DNA from: Flavobacterium sp. MFBS3-15
Lineage (GTDB): Bacteria > Bacteroidota > Bacteroidia > Flavobacteriales > Flavobacteriaceae
Direction: 5' to 3'
DNA length: 64,000 bases
Assembly: GCF_026107645.2 (NCBI RefSeq)
Contig: NZ_JAPCHV010000013.1
Coordinates: 1 to 64,000 of the forward strand
A program made the translations under genes and the position numbers. Of the stretch, positions 44,673-53,445 are shown piece by piece; position 1 is the first letter of the stretch; each line of letters begins with the position of its first letter. Under the pieces are notes generated by a model. The model was not told the DNA's origin. It saw only the letters and a program-made list of their open reading frames with translations, and did not search any database.

Positions 44673-45718
44673 TGGATCAGGCTATTATCATAGAAAAGAG
44701 CGTTGTCATCATTGCGGTTTTCGCGCTGACGATGCTTATGGCGATGTACTCCACATTGGCCGAAAGGAAAATTGCCGCGTGGCTGCAGGACCGTATAGGG
44801 CCTAACCGTGCAGGGCCGGGCGGTTTATTCCAACCCCTTGCCGACGGTTTGAAACTTTTCTCTAAAGAAGAATTCTTCCCGAACACGCCAAACAGGTTCC
44901 TGTTCATCGCGGGGCCGTTCATCTCAATGAGCACCGCGCTAATGACCAGCGCCGTTATCCCGTGGGGCGACAAGCTGGTTCTGTTTGACCGCGAGATCAT
45001 CCTGCAGGCTACGGATATCGACGTGGCCATGCTGTACATCTTTGGCGTACTGTCGGTGGGTGTCTACGGCATTATGATTGGCGGATGGGCATCCAACAAC
45101 AAATTCTCGCTGATGAGCGCCATGCGTGCCTCATCGCAAATGATATCCTATGAAGTAGCTATGGGCCTTTCGATCATTGCTCTGGTAATGATGACGGGGA
45201 CTCTGAGCCTTAAAGAAATCGCTGCCGGGCAGGAAGGCATGAACTGGAACGTATTCTACCAGCCGGTGGGCTTCCTTATTTTCCTGGTATGCTCATTCGC
45301 TGAGACCAACCGTACGCCGTTTGACCTTGCCGAGTGTGAGGCCGAGCTTATCGGGGGATACCACACCGAATATTCGTCAATGAAAATGGGCTTTTACCTG
45401 TTCGCTGAATACGCGAGCATGTTCATTTCATCAACCATACTGGCCGTGCTTTACTTTGGCGCGTACAACTACCCGGGCATGCAGTGGGTGGAGGACAACT
45501 GGGGCGTAAACCTTGCCAACATCATTGGCATGGGGGCGCTGTTTGCCAAGTTGTGTTTCTTCATCTTCTTCTACATGTGGGTTCGCTGGACGATACCGAG
45601 GTTCCGTTATGACCAGCTGATGCGCCTTGGATGGCAGATGCTGATACCATTGGCTATTGCCAACATCATCATTACCGGGCTTGTAATATTGTTAAGTGAC
45701 GGTAACTTAAAATTCTAA
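44672..45718 (+). CDS. nuoH: NADH-quinone oxidoreductase subunit H
   Basis: This 348-residue subunit with about eight spans links the peripheral arm to the proton-pumping arm and forms part of the quinone site. LAERKIAAWLQDRIGPNRAG is near the N-terminus and AETNRTPFDLAECEAELIGG is the conserved quinone-site loop. Coupled to nuoG by a 1-base overlap. Confidence 0.95.
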   Translation: MDQAIIIEKSVVIIAVFALTMLMAMYSTLAERKIAAWLQDRIGPNRAGPGGLFQPLADGLKLFSKEEFFPNTPNRFLFIAGPFISMSTALMTSAVIPWGDKLVLFDREIILQATDIDVAMLYIFGVLSVGVYGIMIGGWASNNKFSLMSAMRASSQMISYEVAMGLSIIALVMMTGTLSLKEIAAGQEGMNWNVFYQPVGFLIFLVCSFAETNRTPFDLAECEAELIGGYHTEYSSMKMGFYLFAEYASMFISSTILAVLYFGAYNYPGMQWVEDNWGVNLANIIGMGALFAKLCFFIFFYMWVRWTIPRFRYDQLMRLGWQMLIPLAIANIIITGLVILLSDGNLKF

Positions 45719-45742
45719 ACTACCCAGGTTAAAAGAAATATT

Positions 45743-46291
45743 ATGTCAATAGAAACCATGTCATTATCGGGACGCAAGAAGGAGGTTTCCAACAAAAAGA
45801 TGACTTTTTGGGAAAGCCTTTACCTTGTGGCAATTTTTAAGGGCCTAATGATCACCATCAGGCACTTATTTACCCGTAAAGTAACCATAAAATATCCGGA
45901 CGAAACCCGCGAAATGAGCCCTGTATACCGCGGCCAGCACATGCTGATGCGCGACGACGAAGGCCGCGAGCGCTGTACTGCCTGCGGGTTGTGCGCCCTC
46001 TCCTGCCCTGCCGAGGCCATCACGATGAAAGCCGAAGAGCGCAAGCCGGATGAAATGCACCTGTACAGGGAAGAGAAGTATGCTTCGATATACGAAATCA
46101 ATATGCTGCGCTGCATTTTCTGCGGATTGTGCGAGGAGGCATGCCCTAAGCAGGCCATTTACCTTACCAAGTCAAGGACAATGGTACGTGCCAACAACGA
46201 CAGGGAAGATTTCATCTTCGGGAAGGACAAACTGGTAATGCCGCTTGACATGGCTATCAGCAACACTAAAAAACCACAAATGGCAAAATAG
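45743..46291 (+). CDS. nuoI: NADH-quinone oxidoreductase subunit I
   Basis: This 182-residue ferredoxin-like subunit carries clusters N6a and N6b. Two CxxCxxCxxxCP motifs are present: RCTACGLCALSCPAEAI and RCIFCGLCEEACPKQAI. It conducts electrons from G/F to B. Confidence 0.96.
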   Translation: MSIETMSLSGRKKEVSNKKMTFWESLYLVAIFKGLMITIRHLFTRKVTIKYPDETREMSPVYRGQHMLMRDDEGRERCTACGLCALSCPAEAITMKAEERKPDEMHLYREEKYASIYEINMLRCIFCGLCEEACPKQAIYLTKSRTMVRANNDREDFIFGKDKLVMPLDMAISNTKKPQMAK

Positions 46292-46292
46292 T

Positions 46293-46796
46293 ATGATGAC
46301 AACTTTATTCTACATCTTATCGGCCATTACACTTGCCACGGCGTTTTTGACAATTTTCAGCAAAAACCCGATACACAGCGCTATATACCTTGTACTTTGC
46401 TTTTTCTCGATTGCGGGGCATTACCTGATGTTTAATGCGCAGTTCCTTGCCATTGTGCACATCATCGTATATTCGGGCGCGATCATGATCCTGATGCTCT
46501 TTACGATAATGCTCATGAACCTCAATAAGGAAGACGAGAAAAACAAGTCGGTACTCACGCGGATTGCCGCAGTAGTAGCATTTGGGCTTGTGGCGTTCGT
46601 ACTATTGGCCACTTTCGTAAAAGCACAGCCACAGCTGGAATACAAAACAGCTACAGAAGACTTCCAGTCGATCAAAGTGCTTGGAAAAGTGTTGCTCAAC
46701 GAATACATGGTGCCCTTTGAAACGGCTTCGATACTCCTACTTGTTTCGATGATCGGTGCGGTATTGCTATCTAAAAAAGAACATATTAACGGTTAG
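46293..46796 (+). CDS. nuoJ: NADH-quinone oxidoreductase subunit J
   Basis: This 167-residue membrane subunit has about five spans, including NPIHSAIYLVLCFFSIAGHY and IVYSGAIMILMLFTIMLMN. The start is MMTTLFYIL at 46293, directly after nuoI; an upstream frame extension to 46245 would overlap nuoI and lacks support. Confidence 0.94.
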   Translation: MMTTLFYILSAITLATAFLTIFSKNPIHSAIYLVLCFFSIAGHYLMFNAQFLAIVHIIVYSGAIMILMLFTIMLMNLNKEDEKNKSVLTRIAAVVAFGLVAFVLLATFVKAQPQLEYKTATEDFQSIKVLGKVLLNEYMVPFETASILLLVSMIGAVLLSKKEHING

Positions 46797-46797
46797 T

Positions 46798-47118
46798 ATG
46801 GAAAATATATTACAGGAAATAGGCCTCGAAAACTACATCTACCTTTCTGCGCTATTGTTTTGCGTGGGAGCATTCGGGGTACTATACAGGAGGAATGCCA
46901 TTGTCATGTTCATGTCGATTGAGATTATGCTCAACGCGGTTAACCTGTTGCTGGTAGCGTTCTCTACCTACCACCAGGATGCGCAGGGGCAGGTATTCGT
47001 GTTCTTCTCGATGGCGGTTGCGGCTGCCGAGGTTGCCGTAGGGCTTGCCATACTGGTGGCCGTGTACAGGAACTTGACCAACATTGACATTGATAATTTG
47101 AAAAATTTAAAAGGATAG
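46798..47118 (+). CDS. nuoK: NADH-quinone oxidoreductase subunit K
   Basis: This 106-residue subunit with three spans has the family signature FMSIEIMLNAVNLLLVAFS and the conserved acidic residues in TM2/TM3 used for proton translocation (AAAEVAVGLAILVAVYRN). The ATG at 46798 is chosen by length and the position 1 base after nuoJ; the frame extends upstream without purpose. Confidence 0.95.
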   Translation: MENILQEIGLENYIYLSALLFCVGAFGVLYRRNAIVMFMSIEIMLNAVNLLLVAFSTYHQDAQGQVFVFFSMAVAAAEVAVGLAILVAVYRNLTNIDIDNLKNLKG

Positions 47119-47124
47119 CGCCTG

Positions 47125-49005
47125 ATGGATACAAATTTGGCTTTACTATTATTATTCGCGCCGTTTGCAGGGTTCCTGTTCAACGTTTTCTTTGGGAAAA
47201 AGCTTAGCAGGAATGCAGCCGGCACCCTGGGAACAGTGGCAGTTGCCGTGTCGTTTGGCGTAACACTTTCGTTCTTTTTGCAGGTAGTAAATACCGGCGA
47301 ACCCATCATGGTGAACCTTTTCGAATGGATGCGCCTGGCCAACTTCTCGGTTGACTTCGGCTTCCAGTTGGACCAGCTTTCATTGCTATGGCTGATGTTT
47401 GTAACCGGTATCGGTACGCTCATCCACATGTACTCCATCAGCTACATGCACGATGATGAGAACATCCACAAATTCTTTGCCTACCTGAACCTGTTCGTGT
47501 TCTTCATGATCACGCTGGTAATGGGCAGCAACCTGCTTATCATGTTCATAGGCTGGGAAGGCGTTGGGCTTTGCTCCTACCTTCTTATCGGTTTCTGGTA
47601 CAAAAACCAGGAATATAACGATGCAGCCAAAAAGGCTTTCATCATGAACCGTATTGGCGACCTTGGTTTCCTCATCGGTATCTTCATCATTGGCTACCTT
47701 TTCCATTCATTGGACTATGTACAGATAAAAAGCATGATTGACAACGGATGGGATGTGAATGCCTCCCTGCTGGGTATTGCCGCACTCTGCCTCTTTATAG
47801 GCGCGTGTGGTAAAAGTGCCCAAATACCGCTATATACCTGGCTTCCGGATGCGATGGCCGGACCAACCCCGGTGTCGGCGCTTATCCACGCGGCAACGAT
47901 GGTAACGGCGGGCATCTTCATGATCACGAGGATGAATTTCCTTTTCAACCTTACACCGGATGTACAAAGCATCATTGCGATTGTGGGGGCTGTTACCTCA
48001 CTTGTTGCGGCATCCATCGGTCTTGTACAAAATGACATTAAAAAAGTACTGGCCTACTCTACCGTATCCCAGCTGGGCCTCATGTTCCTTGCCCTTGGGC
48101 TTGGCGCTTATGAAATAGCCGTATTCCATGTGATTACGCACGCCTTCTTTAAAGCCTGTTTATTCCTTGGTTCGGGTTCGGTAATCCACGCGCTGCACGG
48201 CGAGCAGGACATGCGCAACATGGGCGGACTTCGCAAGGTTATGAAGATAACGTTCGCTACGTTCCTTATCTCTACGCTTGCAATTTCCGGCCTTCCGCCA
48301 TTCTCCGGCTTCTTCTCGAAAGACGAAATATTAATGACCGCCTACCACCATAACCCGGTACTATGGGTTATCGGTTCGGTAGCCTCGATCATGACGGCAT
48401 TCTATATGTTCCGCCTGCTGTACCTTACCTTCTACAAGGATTTCAGGGGTACGGAAGAGCAGAAGCACCACCTGCACGAATCGCCATCGCTTATCACGAT
48501 ACCGCTTATCGTTTTGGCCATACTGGCCCTTGTGGGCGGTGCAATAAGCCTGCCGGGCAACAGTTGGCTGAACCACTATCTGGCACCTGTAATGGCTGCA
48601 CCGGCACACCACCATGAGCTGGACAGCACAACCTACATGCTTATGGGCATTGCCGTTGTGGGAGCGTTTATCGGAATCGGCATTGCATACTTCAAATACA
48701 TCAAAAACGGCGCTGTACCTGCACCGGACGGCAAGCAAACCGGCATTGTAAAAGTGCTGTACAACAAATACTATGTTGATGAGATATACATGGCGGTAAT
48801 CGTAAAGCCGATTTACGCCATTGGCTCTTTCTTTAAAAATGTTACCGAAGCGGCCATTTCGGGCTTGGTATTCGGTCTCGGATGGGCAGCCAACATGCTT
48901 GGCGCCGAAGGAAAGACAATACAGAACGGCAGCGTAGGGTTTTACCTTTTCGTATTTGTTGCGGGCATTTGCTCAATAATAGGTTATATTTTTCTGGCAA
49001 AATAA
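47125..49005 (+). CDS. nuoL: NADH-quinone oxidoreductase subunit L
   Basis: This 626-residue antiporter-like subunit sits at the end of the membrane arm and pumps one proton. The LFIGACGKSAQIPLYTWLPD and AMAGPTPVSALIHAATMVTAG stretches mark the proton channel. The C-terminus forms the lateral helix that contacts M and N. Order L, M, N is canonical. Confidence 0.96.
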   Translation: MDTNLALLLLFAPFAGFLFNVFFGKKLSRNAAGTLGTVAVAVSFGVTLSFFLQVVNTGEPIMVNLFEWMRLANFSVDFGFQLDQLSLLWLMFVTGIGTLIHMYSISYMHDDENIHKFFAYLNLFVFFMITLVMGSNLLIMFIGWEGVGLCSYLLIGFWYKNQEYNDAAKKAFIMNRIGDLGFLIGIFIIGYLFHSLDYVQIKSMIDNGWDVNASLLGIAALCLFIGACGKSAQIPLYTWLPDAMAGPTPVSALIHAATMVTAGIFMITRMNFLFNLTPDVQSIIAIVGAVTSLVAASIGLVQNDIKKVLAYSTVSQLGLMFLALGLGAYEIAVFHVITHAFFKACLFLGSGSVIHALHGEQDMRNMGGLRKVMKITFATFLISTLAISGLPPFSGFFSKDEILMTAYHHNPVLWVIGSVASIMTAFYMFRLLYLTFYKDFRGTEEQKHHLHESPSLITIPLIVLAILALVGGAISLPGNSWLNHYLAPVMAAPAHHHELDSTTYMLMGIAVVGAFIGIGIAYFKYIKNGAVPAPDGKQTGIVKVLYNKYYVDEIYMAVIVKPIYAIGSFFKNVTEAAISGLVFGLGWAANMLGAEGKTIQNGSVGFYLFVFVAGICSIIGYIFLAK

Positions 49006-49014
49006 TTCATACTG

Positions 49015-50463
49015 ATGGACGTATCCTTTATACTCATTATCTTATTATTCGGGGCAGCAGCCACATACTTTACAGGCGATAAGTTTGCCTCTAAGGCAGC
49101 GCTCATTTTTAGCCTTGCAGCACTTGCAGCTTCCATTTACGTTACGTACCGTTACGCAATGGGCGACAGCGTAAATTTTGCGCATGGCTGGATAAAGTCG
49201 CCTAACATCTCGCTGTTCTTTGTGGGTGACGGCATATCGCTGCCAATGGTACTGCTAACCACAGCCCTTACCCCAATTATCGTGCTTACCTCGTTTGGCA
49301 ACCTGTTCCCAAAAACAAGGACATTTTATGCACTTATCCTTTTCATGGCCTTTGCCATGGTGGGTACTTTCATCAGCAACGACGGGCTTTTATATTATAT
49401 TTTCTGGGAACTTGCCCTTATCCCTATCTATTTCATAGCATTGGTATGGGGCAGCGGCGATGCCGAAGAGCGTAAAAAAGCCGTGGTGAAGTTTTTCATC
49501 TACACTTTTGCAGGGTCGCTTTTCATGCTTGTGGCTTTTGTTTACCTGTACCAAAAGCGTAATATGTTCCTGCATGGGGCATTGAAAAACCTTGCACTTT
49601 CGGAAATGGAACAAACCTGGATATTCTTTGCGTTCTTCCTGGCCTATGCCATCAAAATTCCGATCATACCGTTCCATACATGGCAGGCAAATGTGTACCA
49701 AAAAGCGCCTGCCGCAGGTACCATGCTGCTTTCGGGCATCATGCTGAAAATGGCGATATTCAGTATTGTAAGGTGGCAGCTGCCCATTGCGCCGCTTGCT
49801 GCACAAAAATACCAGTATATCATCGTTGGGCTTTGTATAGCAGGTGTTATCTACGGATCGATCCTTGCACTGAAGCAAACAAGCCTTAAAAAACTGTTGG
49901 CCTACTCATCACTGGCGCACGTTGGCCTTATCGCTGCGGGCGTATATACCCTTACGCTTGACGGCGTTCGCGGGGCATTTCTTCAAATGATAGCGCACGG
50001 CTTTGTAGTTGTGGGGCTTTTCTTTGCGGCAGAGGTCATTTCGCGCAGGTGGGGCACCGACGAAATCGCCGAAATGGGCGGTATCAGGGTCCAGGCGCCT
50101 AAGTTTGCCTCGATGTTCCTGATATTGGTGCTGGCTTCGGTGGCGCTTCCGGGAACGTTCAACTTTGTGGGAGAATTTGAAGTATTGTACAGCCTTGCAC
50201 AAACCAATATCTGGATGGCCGTAATTGGCGGAACTACCATTATTTTGGGGGCTTTCTATATGCTGCGCATGTTCCAGCAGGTAATGCTCGGTGAACAAAA
50301 TCAAAACAAAAAGGTATTCACTGACATTACTATCAGTGAAGGGATTGTAATGGTGCTTATCATTGGGGTACTTTTGTTCTTCGGACTGTACCCGAAACCG
50401 ATCGTAGATTTCATGACGACGGACATACAGAAAGCGCTGCTAAACATAAACAGATTTAATTAA
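49015..50463 (+). CDS. nuoM: NADH-quinone oxidoreductase subunit M
   Basis: This 482-residue antiporter-like proton pump includes FFLAYAIKIPIIPFHTWQANV (channel lysine) and KKLLAYSSLAHVGLIAAG. About 14 spans are expected. Starts 10 bases after nuoL. Confidence 0.96.
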   Translation: MDVSFILIILLFGAAATYFTGDKFASKAALIFSLAALAASIYVTYRYAMGDSVNFAHGWIKSPNISLFFVGDGISLPMVLLTTALTPIIVLTSFGNLFPKTRTFYALILFMAFAMVGTFISNDGLLYYIFWELALIPIYFIALVWGSGDAEERKKAVVKFFIYTFAGSLFMLVAFVYLYQKRNMFLHGALKNLALSEMEQTWIFFAFFLAYAIKIPIIPFHTWQANVYQKAPAAGTMLLSGIMLKMAIFSIVRWQLPIAPLAAQKYQYIIVGLCIAGVIYGSILALKQTSLKKLLAYSSLAHVGLIAAGVYTLTLDGVRGAFLQMIAHGFVVVGLFFAAEVISRRWGTDEIAEMGGIRVQAPKFASMFLILVLASVALPGTFNFVGEFEVLYSLAQTNIWMAVIGGTTIILGAFYMLRMFQQVMLGEQNQNKKVFTDITISEGIVMVLIIGVLLFFGLYPKPIVDFMTTDIQKALLNINRFN

Positions 50464-50473
50464 GCCTGAGAGA

Positions 50474-51895
50474 ATGAATACACTTATAGCTATTGCAGGA
50501 TTAGGGATTTTATGCCTTATAGCTGAAATTTTCAACTTGAGGAAAGCCATTGTGCCGGTAGCCATCATCGGGCTGCTGGGGGCGCTGGGCCTCACTGCAT
50601 ATGATTACATGGAGTTGATGAAGGATATTCAGCACTCTGATTCCGTAGGCTTTTACAATAACATGATCGTGGTCAACCGGTTTTCCCTGGGCTTTTCCGG
50701 GCTGTTCATACTTTTGGCTATCTTTTTGGTTGCCATGACGCCTGAATTCCACAAAGAGCACAAAGCAAAGATCTCCGACTTCGTTGCGATAAAACTGTTC
50801 CTGCTTTTGGGTGCCATTGCCATGGTATCGTTCGGCAACCTTTCGATGTTCTTCCTGGGCATTGAAATTCTTTCCATTTCGCTTTATGTGCTCGCTGCCA
50901 GCGAACCGAAAAACCTGAAGAGCAACGAAGCAGGCATGAAGTATTTCCTGATGGGGGCATTTGCCTCGGGCATCATCCTTTTCGGGATTGCATTGATCTA
51001 CGGCGCTACAGGGTCGTTTGATACTGCCGAGATCTACAAAACCGTAGTTGACGGCAACCTGGGCGACATCAAAATGGAAAACATTTCCGACCTGTTCCTT
51101 ATCGGCCTCGTAATGCTAACTATAGGCCTTCTGTTCAAAATGGCTATCGTGCCATTCCACTTCTGGTCTCCGGACGTATACGAAGGCTCCCCTGCCCTTT
51201 CGACCGCTACCATGAGCACATTAGCCAAAGTAGCTGCGATAGCTGCTTTCTTCAAGCTGCTGCTAACCATGACCAACCAGCTTCCGGGCCAATATGTAAC
51301 CATAATAAGCATCGTGATCGTACTCTCAATGACCGTGGGTAACCTTATGGCGCTGAAACAGGAAAACGTTAAGCGTATGCTCGCCTTTTCGGGTATATCG
51401 CACGCAGGCTTCATGCTAATGGTGCTTTACAACCCTGCCATGACCTCGGGTACCTTGTTCTACTATGCCACTGCCTATTCGCTAACGGGTATCGCTGCCT
51501 TTGCAGTGGTGCTGTTTGTGTGCCGTGGCAAAGACAACGAGCACATTTACAACTTTAACGGCCTTGGCAAATCCAGCCCCATGATGGCAGCAGTGCTTAC
51601 CTGCGCTTTGCTTTCGATGGCCGGCATACCGATATTCTCGGGCTTCTTTGCCAAAATGTTCCTGTTTACGCAAGTGCTTAAAACCGGGCACCTGGCAATA
51701 GTGATCATTGCGGTAATCAACTCCATCATCAGTGTTGGCTACTACTTTAAGCTGATACTGGCCATGTATACCAAGGAGGAAACCGAGAAAAGGGAGCCGC
51801 TTCCGTTCATGTACGGTGCCGTAGCGCTTGTTTCATTGCTCATAAGCATTGCTATAGGTTTGAACCCGTCAATGGTGACAATGTTGGTAAAATAA
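50474..51895 (+). CDS. nuoN: NADH-quinone oxidoreductase subunit N
   Basis: This 473-residue antiporter-like subunit shows GLLFKMAIVPFHFWSPDVYE and AFSGISHAGFMLMVL motifs with conserved lysines of the proton path. It is the last complex I gene, 11 bases after nuoM and closed by a terminator directly before the umuC remnant. Confidence 0.96.
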   Translation: MNTLIAIAGLGILCLIAEIFNLRKAIVPVAIIGLLGALGLTAYDYMELMKDIQHSDSVGFYNNMIVVNRFSLGFSGLFILLAIFLVAMTPEFHKEHKAKISDFVAIKLFLLLGAIAMVSFGNLSMFFLGIEILSISLYVLAASEPKNLKSNEAGMKYFLMGAFASGIILFGIALIYGATGSFDTAEIYKTVVDGNLGDIKMENISDLFLIGLVMLTIGLLFKMAIVPFHFWSPDVYEGSPALSTATMSTLAKVAAIAAFFKLLLTMTNQLPGQYVTIISIVIVLSMTVGNLMALKQENVKRMLAFSGISHAGFMLMVLYNPAMTSGTLFYYATAYSLTGIAAFAVVLFVCRGKDNEHIYNFNGLGKSSPMMAAVLTCALLSMAGIPIFSGFFAKMFLFTQVLKTGHLAIVIIAVINSIISVGYYFKLILAMYTKEETEKREPLPFMYGAVALVSLLISIAIGLNPSMVTMLVK

Positions 51896-51916
51896 GACCA
51901 AATTTATACAAAATAT

Positions 51917-51949
51917 AAAGCGCATTATCTTCGGGTAATGCGCTTTTTT
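51917..51949 (+). terminator. Terminator of the nuo operon
   Basis: An 11-bp stem (51917-51927 with 51936-51946; core AGCGCATTA/TAATGCGCT) and a loop are followed by T residues, starting 22 bases after the nuoN stop and ending within about 10 bases of the first umuC codons. Confidence 0.85.
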
Positions 51950-51960
51950 ATGCCTATGGA

Positions 51961-52878
51961 ATGCAGATGCGCTCAAGGGCTTGGAACTGGTTGAGCCTCC
52001 CGATATGTGTGGGAATTGCCCCTACCCGGGTGCTTGCCAAAGCCGCCAACCGCATTGCCAAAAAATACCAGGAAAAAACCGGCGGGGTATATGTCATCGA
52101 TACCGAAGAAAAGAGGATAAAAGGGTTAAAATGGCTCAAAGTAGGTGATATTTGGGGTATAGGATGGCGATTTGAGAGGAAAATCAGGGCGAAAAAAGGG
52201 TATACCGCATATGATTTTATAGCCCCCAGTATGGAAGCATGGATAAAAAAGGAGATGGGCGTCGTGGGCCTGCGCCTGAAAAGCGAGCTGGAGGGCAAAT
52301 CAGTACTTGGCCCGGACAGGATTGACGTGGACAAAAAGAGCATTGCCACCACCCGCAGCTTCCCAAAACAGCTTACCGACTACGACCTGATACGCGAGCG
52401 TGTTTCCACCTTTGCTACAGTATGCGCCGAAAAACTGCGCCGGCAGGGTTCGTGCTGCCAGACCATTATCGTGATGCTTGTAGCCGACAAATACAGCATA
52501 GACAACCCTAAGTATCATTACAGCACTGCCATGACACTTCCTTTTGCCACCAACTCGGCACTGACCATCAGCAACGCGGCCATACAGCTGCTAAAATCGC
52601 TCATGGAGGGCACCGACACCAAACGCTTCAAAAAAGCAGGCGTGATCGTTACCGAACTCATTCCCGAAGGGAACCGGCAGTTTAACCTGTTCATGGACGA
52701 AAACCCAAGGCACCTCGCATTAATGAAGGCAATGGACCGCGTAAACAGCAAGATGGGCGACCGCGTAATCCGCCTGGGGGCCCAGGCCAAAAAGACCTGG
52801 GACATGAAGCAGAACATGCTTTCCAACCGCTATACAACCAACCCCAGGCACATCCTAACCGTTAACTGCAACGAATGA
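51961..52878 (+). pseudogene. umuC: N-terminally truncated UmuC-type Y-family DNA polymerase
   Basis: The 305-residue frame begins in mid-protein. Family-typical sequence starts at once (LSLPICVGIAPTRVLAKAAN, RIAKKYQEKTGGVYV) and runs through the helix-hairpin-helix/thumb, little finger and the C-terminal DUF4113 part (VIRLGAQAKKTWDMKQNML). About 115-120 residues are missing, including the palm start with the metal-binding aspartate and the later DE pair, so it cannot be an active polymerase. The open part starts right behind the nuoN terminator, so a deletion joined the two. Frame, downstream coupling (ATGA, 4-base overlap with umuD) and absence of internal stops suggest recent truncation or retained expression. 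A start at another site was sought; none fits. Confidence 0.85.
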
Positions 52879-53309
52879 AAAAGCTGCCACCCCTCACCTT
52901 TTTCCGTCCCGACATGGAAGCCGGTACATCGCTGCCACTGGTAAGCCACCGCGTTTCGGCAGGGTTTGCCTCTCCCGCGCAGGACTTTTTACAGGACCGC
53001 ATCGACCTCAACAAAATGCTGGTCAAAAACCCGCTCACCACCTTTTACATCAGGGTGGCGGGCAACTCGATGATCAATGCCGGGATTGCCGACGGCGACC
53101 TGCTGGTAGTAGACCGCAGCCTTGAGCCCGCCGACGGCAAAATAGCCATCTGCCTCATCGACGGGGATTTTACCGTAAAGCGCCTGAGGGTGGAACCCGA
53201 CTGCATATACCTCATGCCCGAGAACCCCGCTTATAAGCCCCTAAAAGTAACGGAAGACAACAACCTGACCATTTGGGGAATTGTTACCTATGTGGTGAAG
53301 AGTTTGTAA
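52875..53309 (+). CDS. umuD: UmuD-type S24 LexA-like autoprotease
   Basis: This 144-residue UmuD homologue self-cleaves on RecA filament contact to make the pol V accessory subunit. The cleavage site AG lies at residues 29-30 (VSAGFASP), the catalytic serine at 65 (AGNSM) and the catalytic lysine at 102 (FTVKRL). All are intact. It follows the truncated umuC with a 4-base overlap, while the usual order is umuD before umuC. It may instead work with another Y-family polymerase encoded elsewhere. Confidence 0.93.
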   Translation: MKKLPPLTFFRPDMEAGTSLPLVSHRVSAGFASPAQDFLQDRIDLNKMLVKNPLTTFYIRVAGNSMINAGIADGDLLVVDRSLEPADGKIAICLIDGDFTVKRLRVEPDCIYLMPENPAYKPLKVTEDNNLTIWGIVTYVVKSL

Positions 53310-53330
53310 GCATATGGCTTTGCAATGAAA

Positions 53331-53360
53331 GATTGCTTTGTCGTACCTCCTCGCAATGAC
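53331..53360. repeat. Dispersed repeat (GATTGCTTTGTCGT / CCTCCTCGCAATGAC type), copy 1
   Basis: The string between umuD and the aspartate kinase gene shares GATYGCTTYGTCGTnCCTCCTCGCRATGAC with a second copy at 62495-62525. Its ends are palindromic (GATTGC / GCAATG). It matches a short repeat common in Bacteroidetes. Confidence 0.6.
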
Positions 53361-53445
53361 TTTGCAAAACGTAATATTAGCTATGAAACTTCCCCCTCTC
53401 CTTCGGAAAAAGGTATGAATGAGGACTATCCCGCATGAGTGGACC

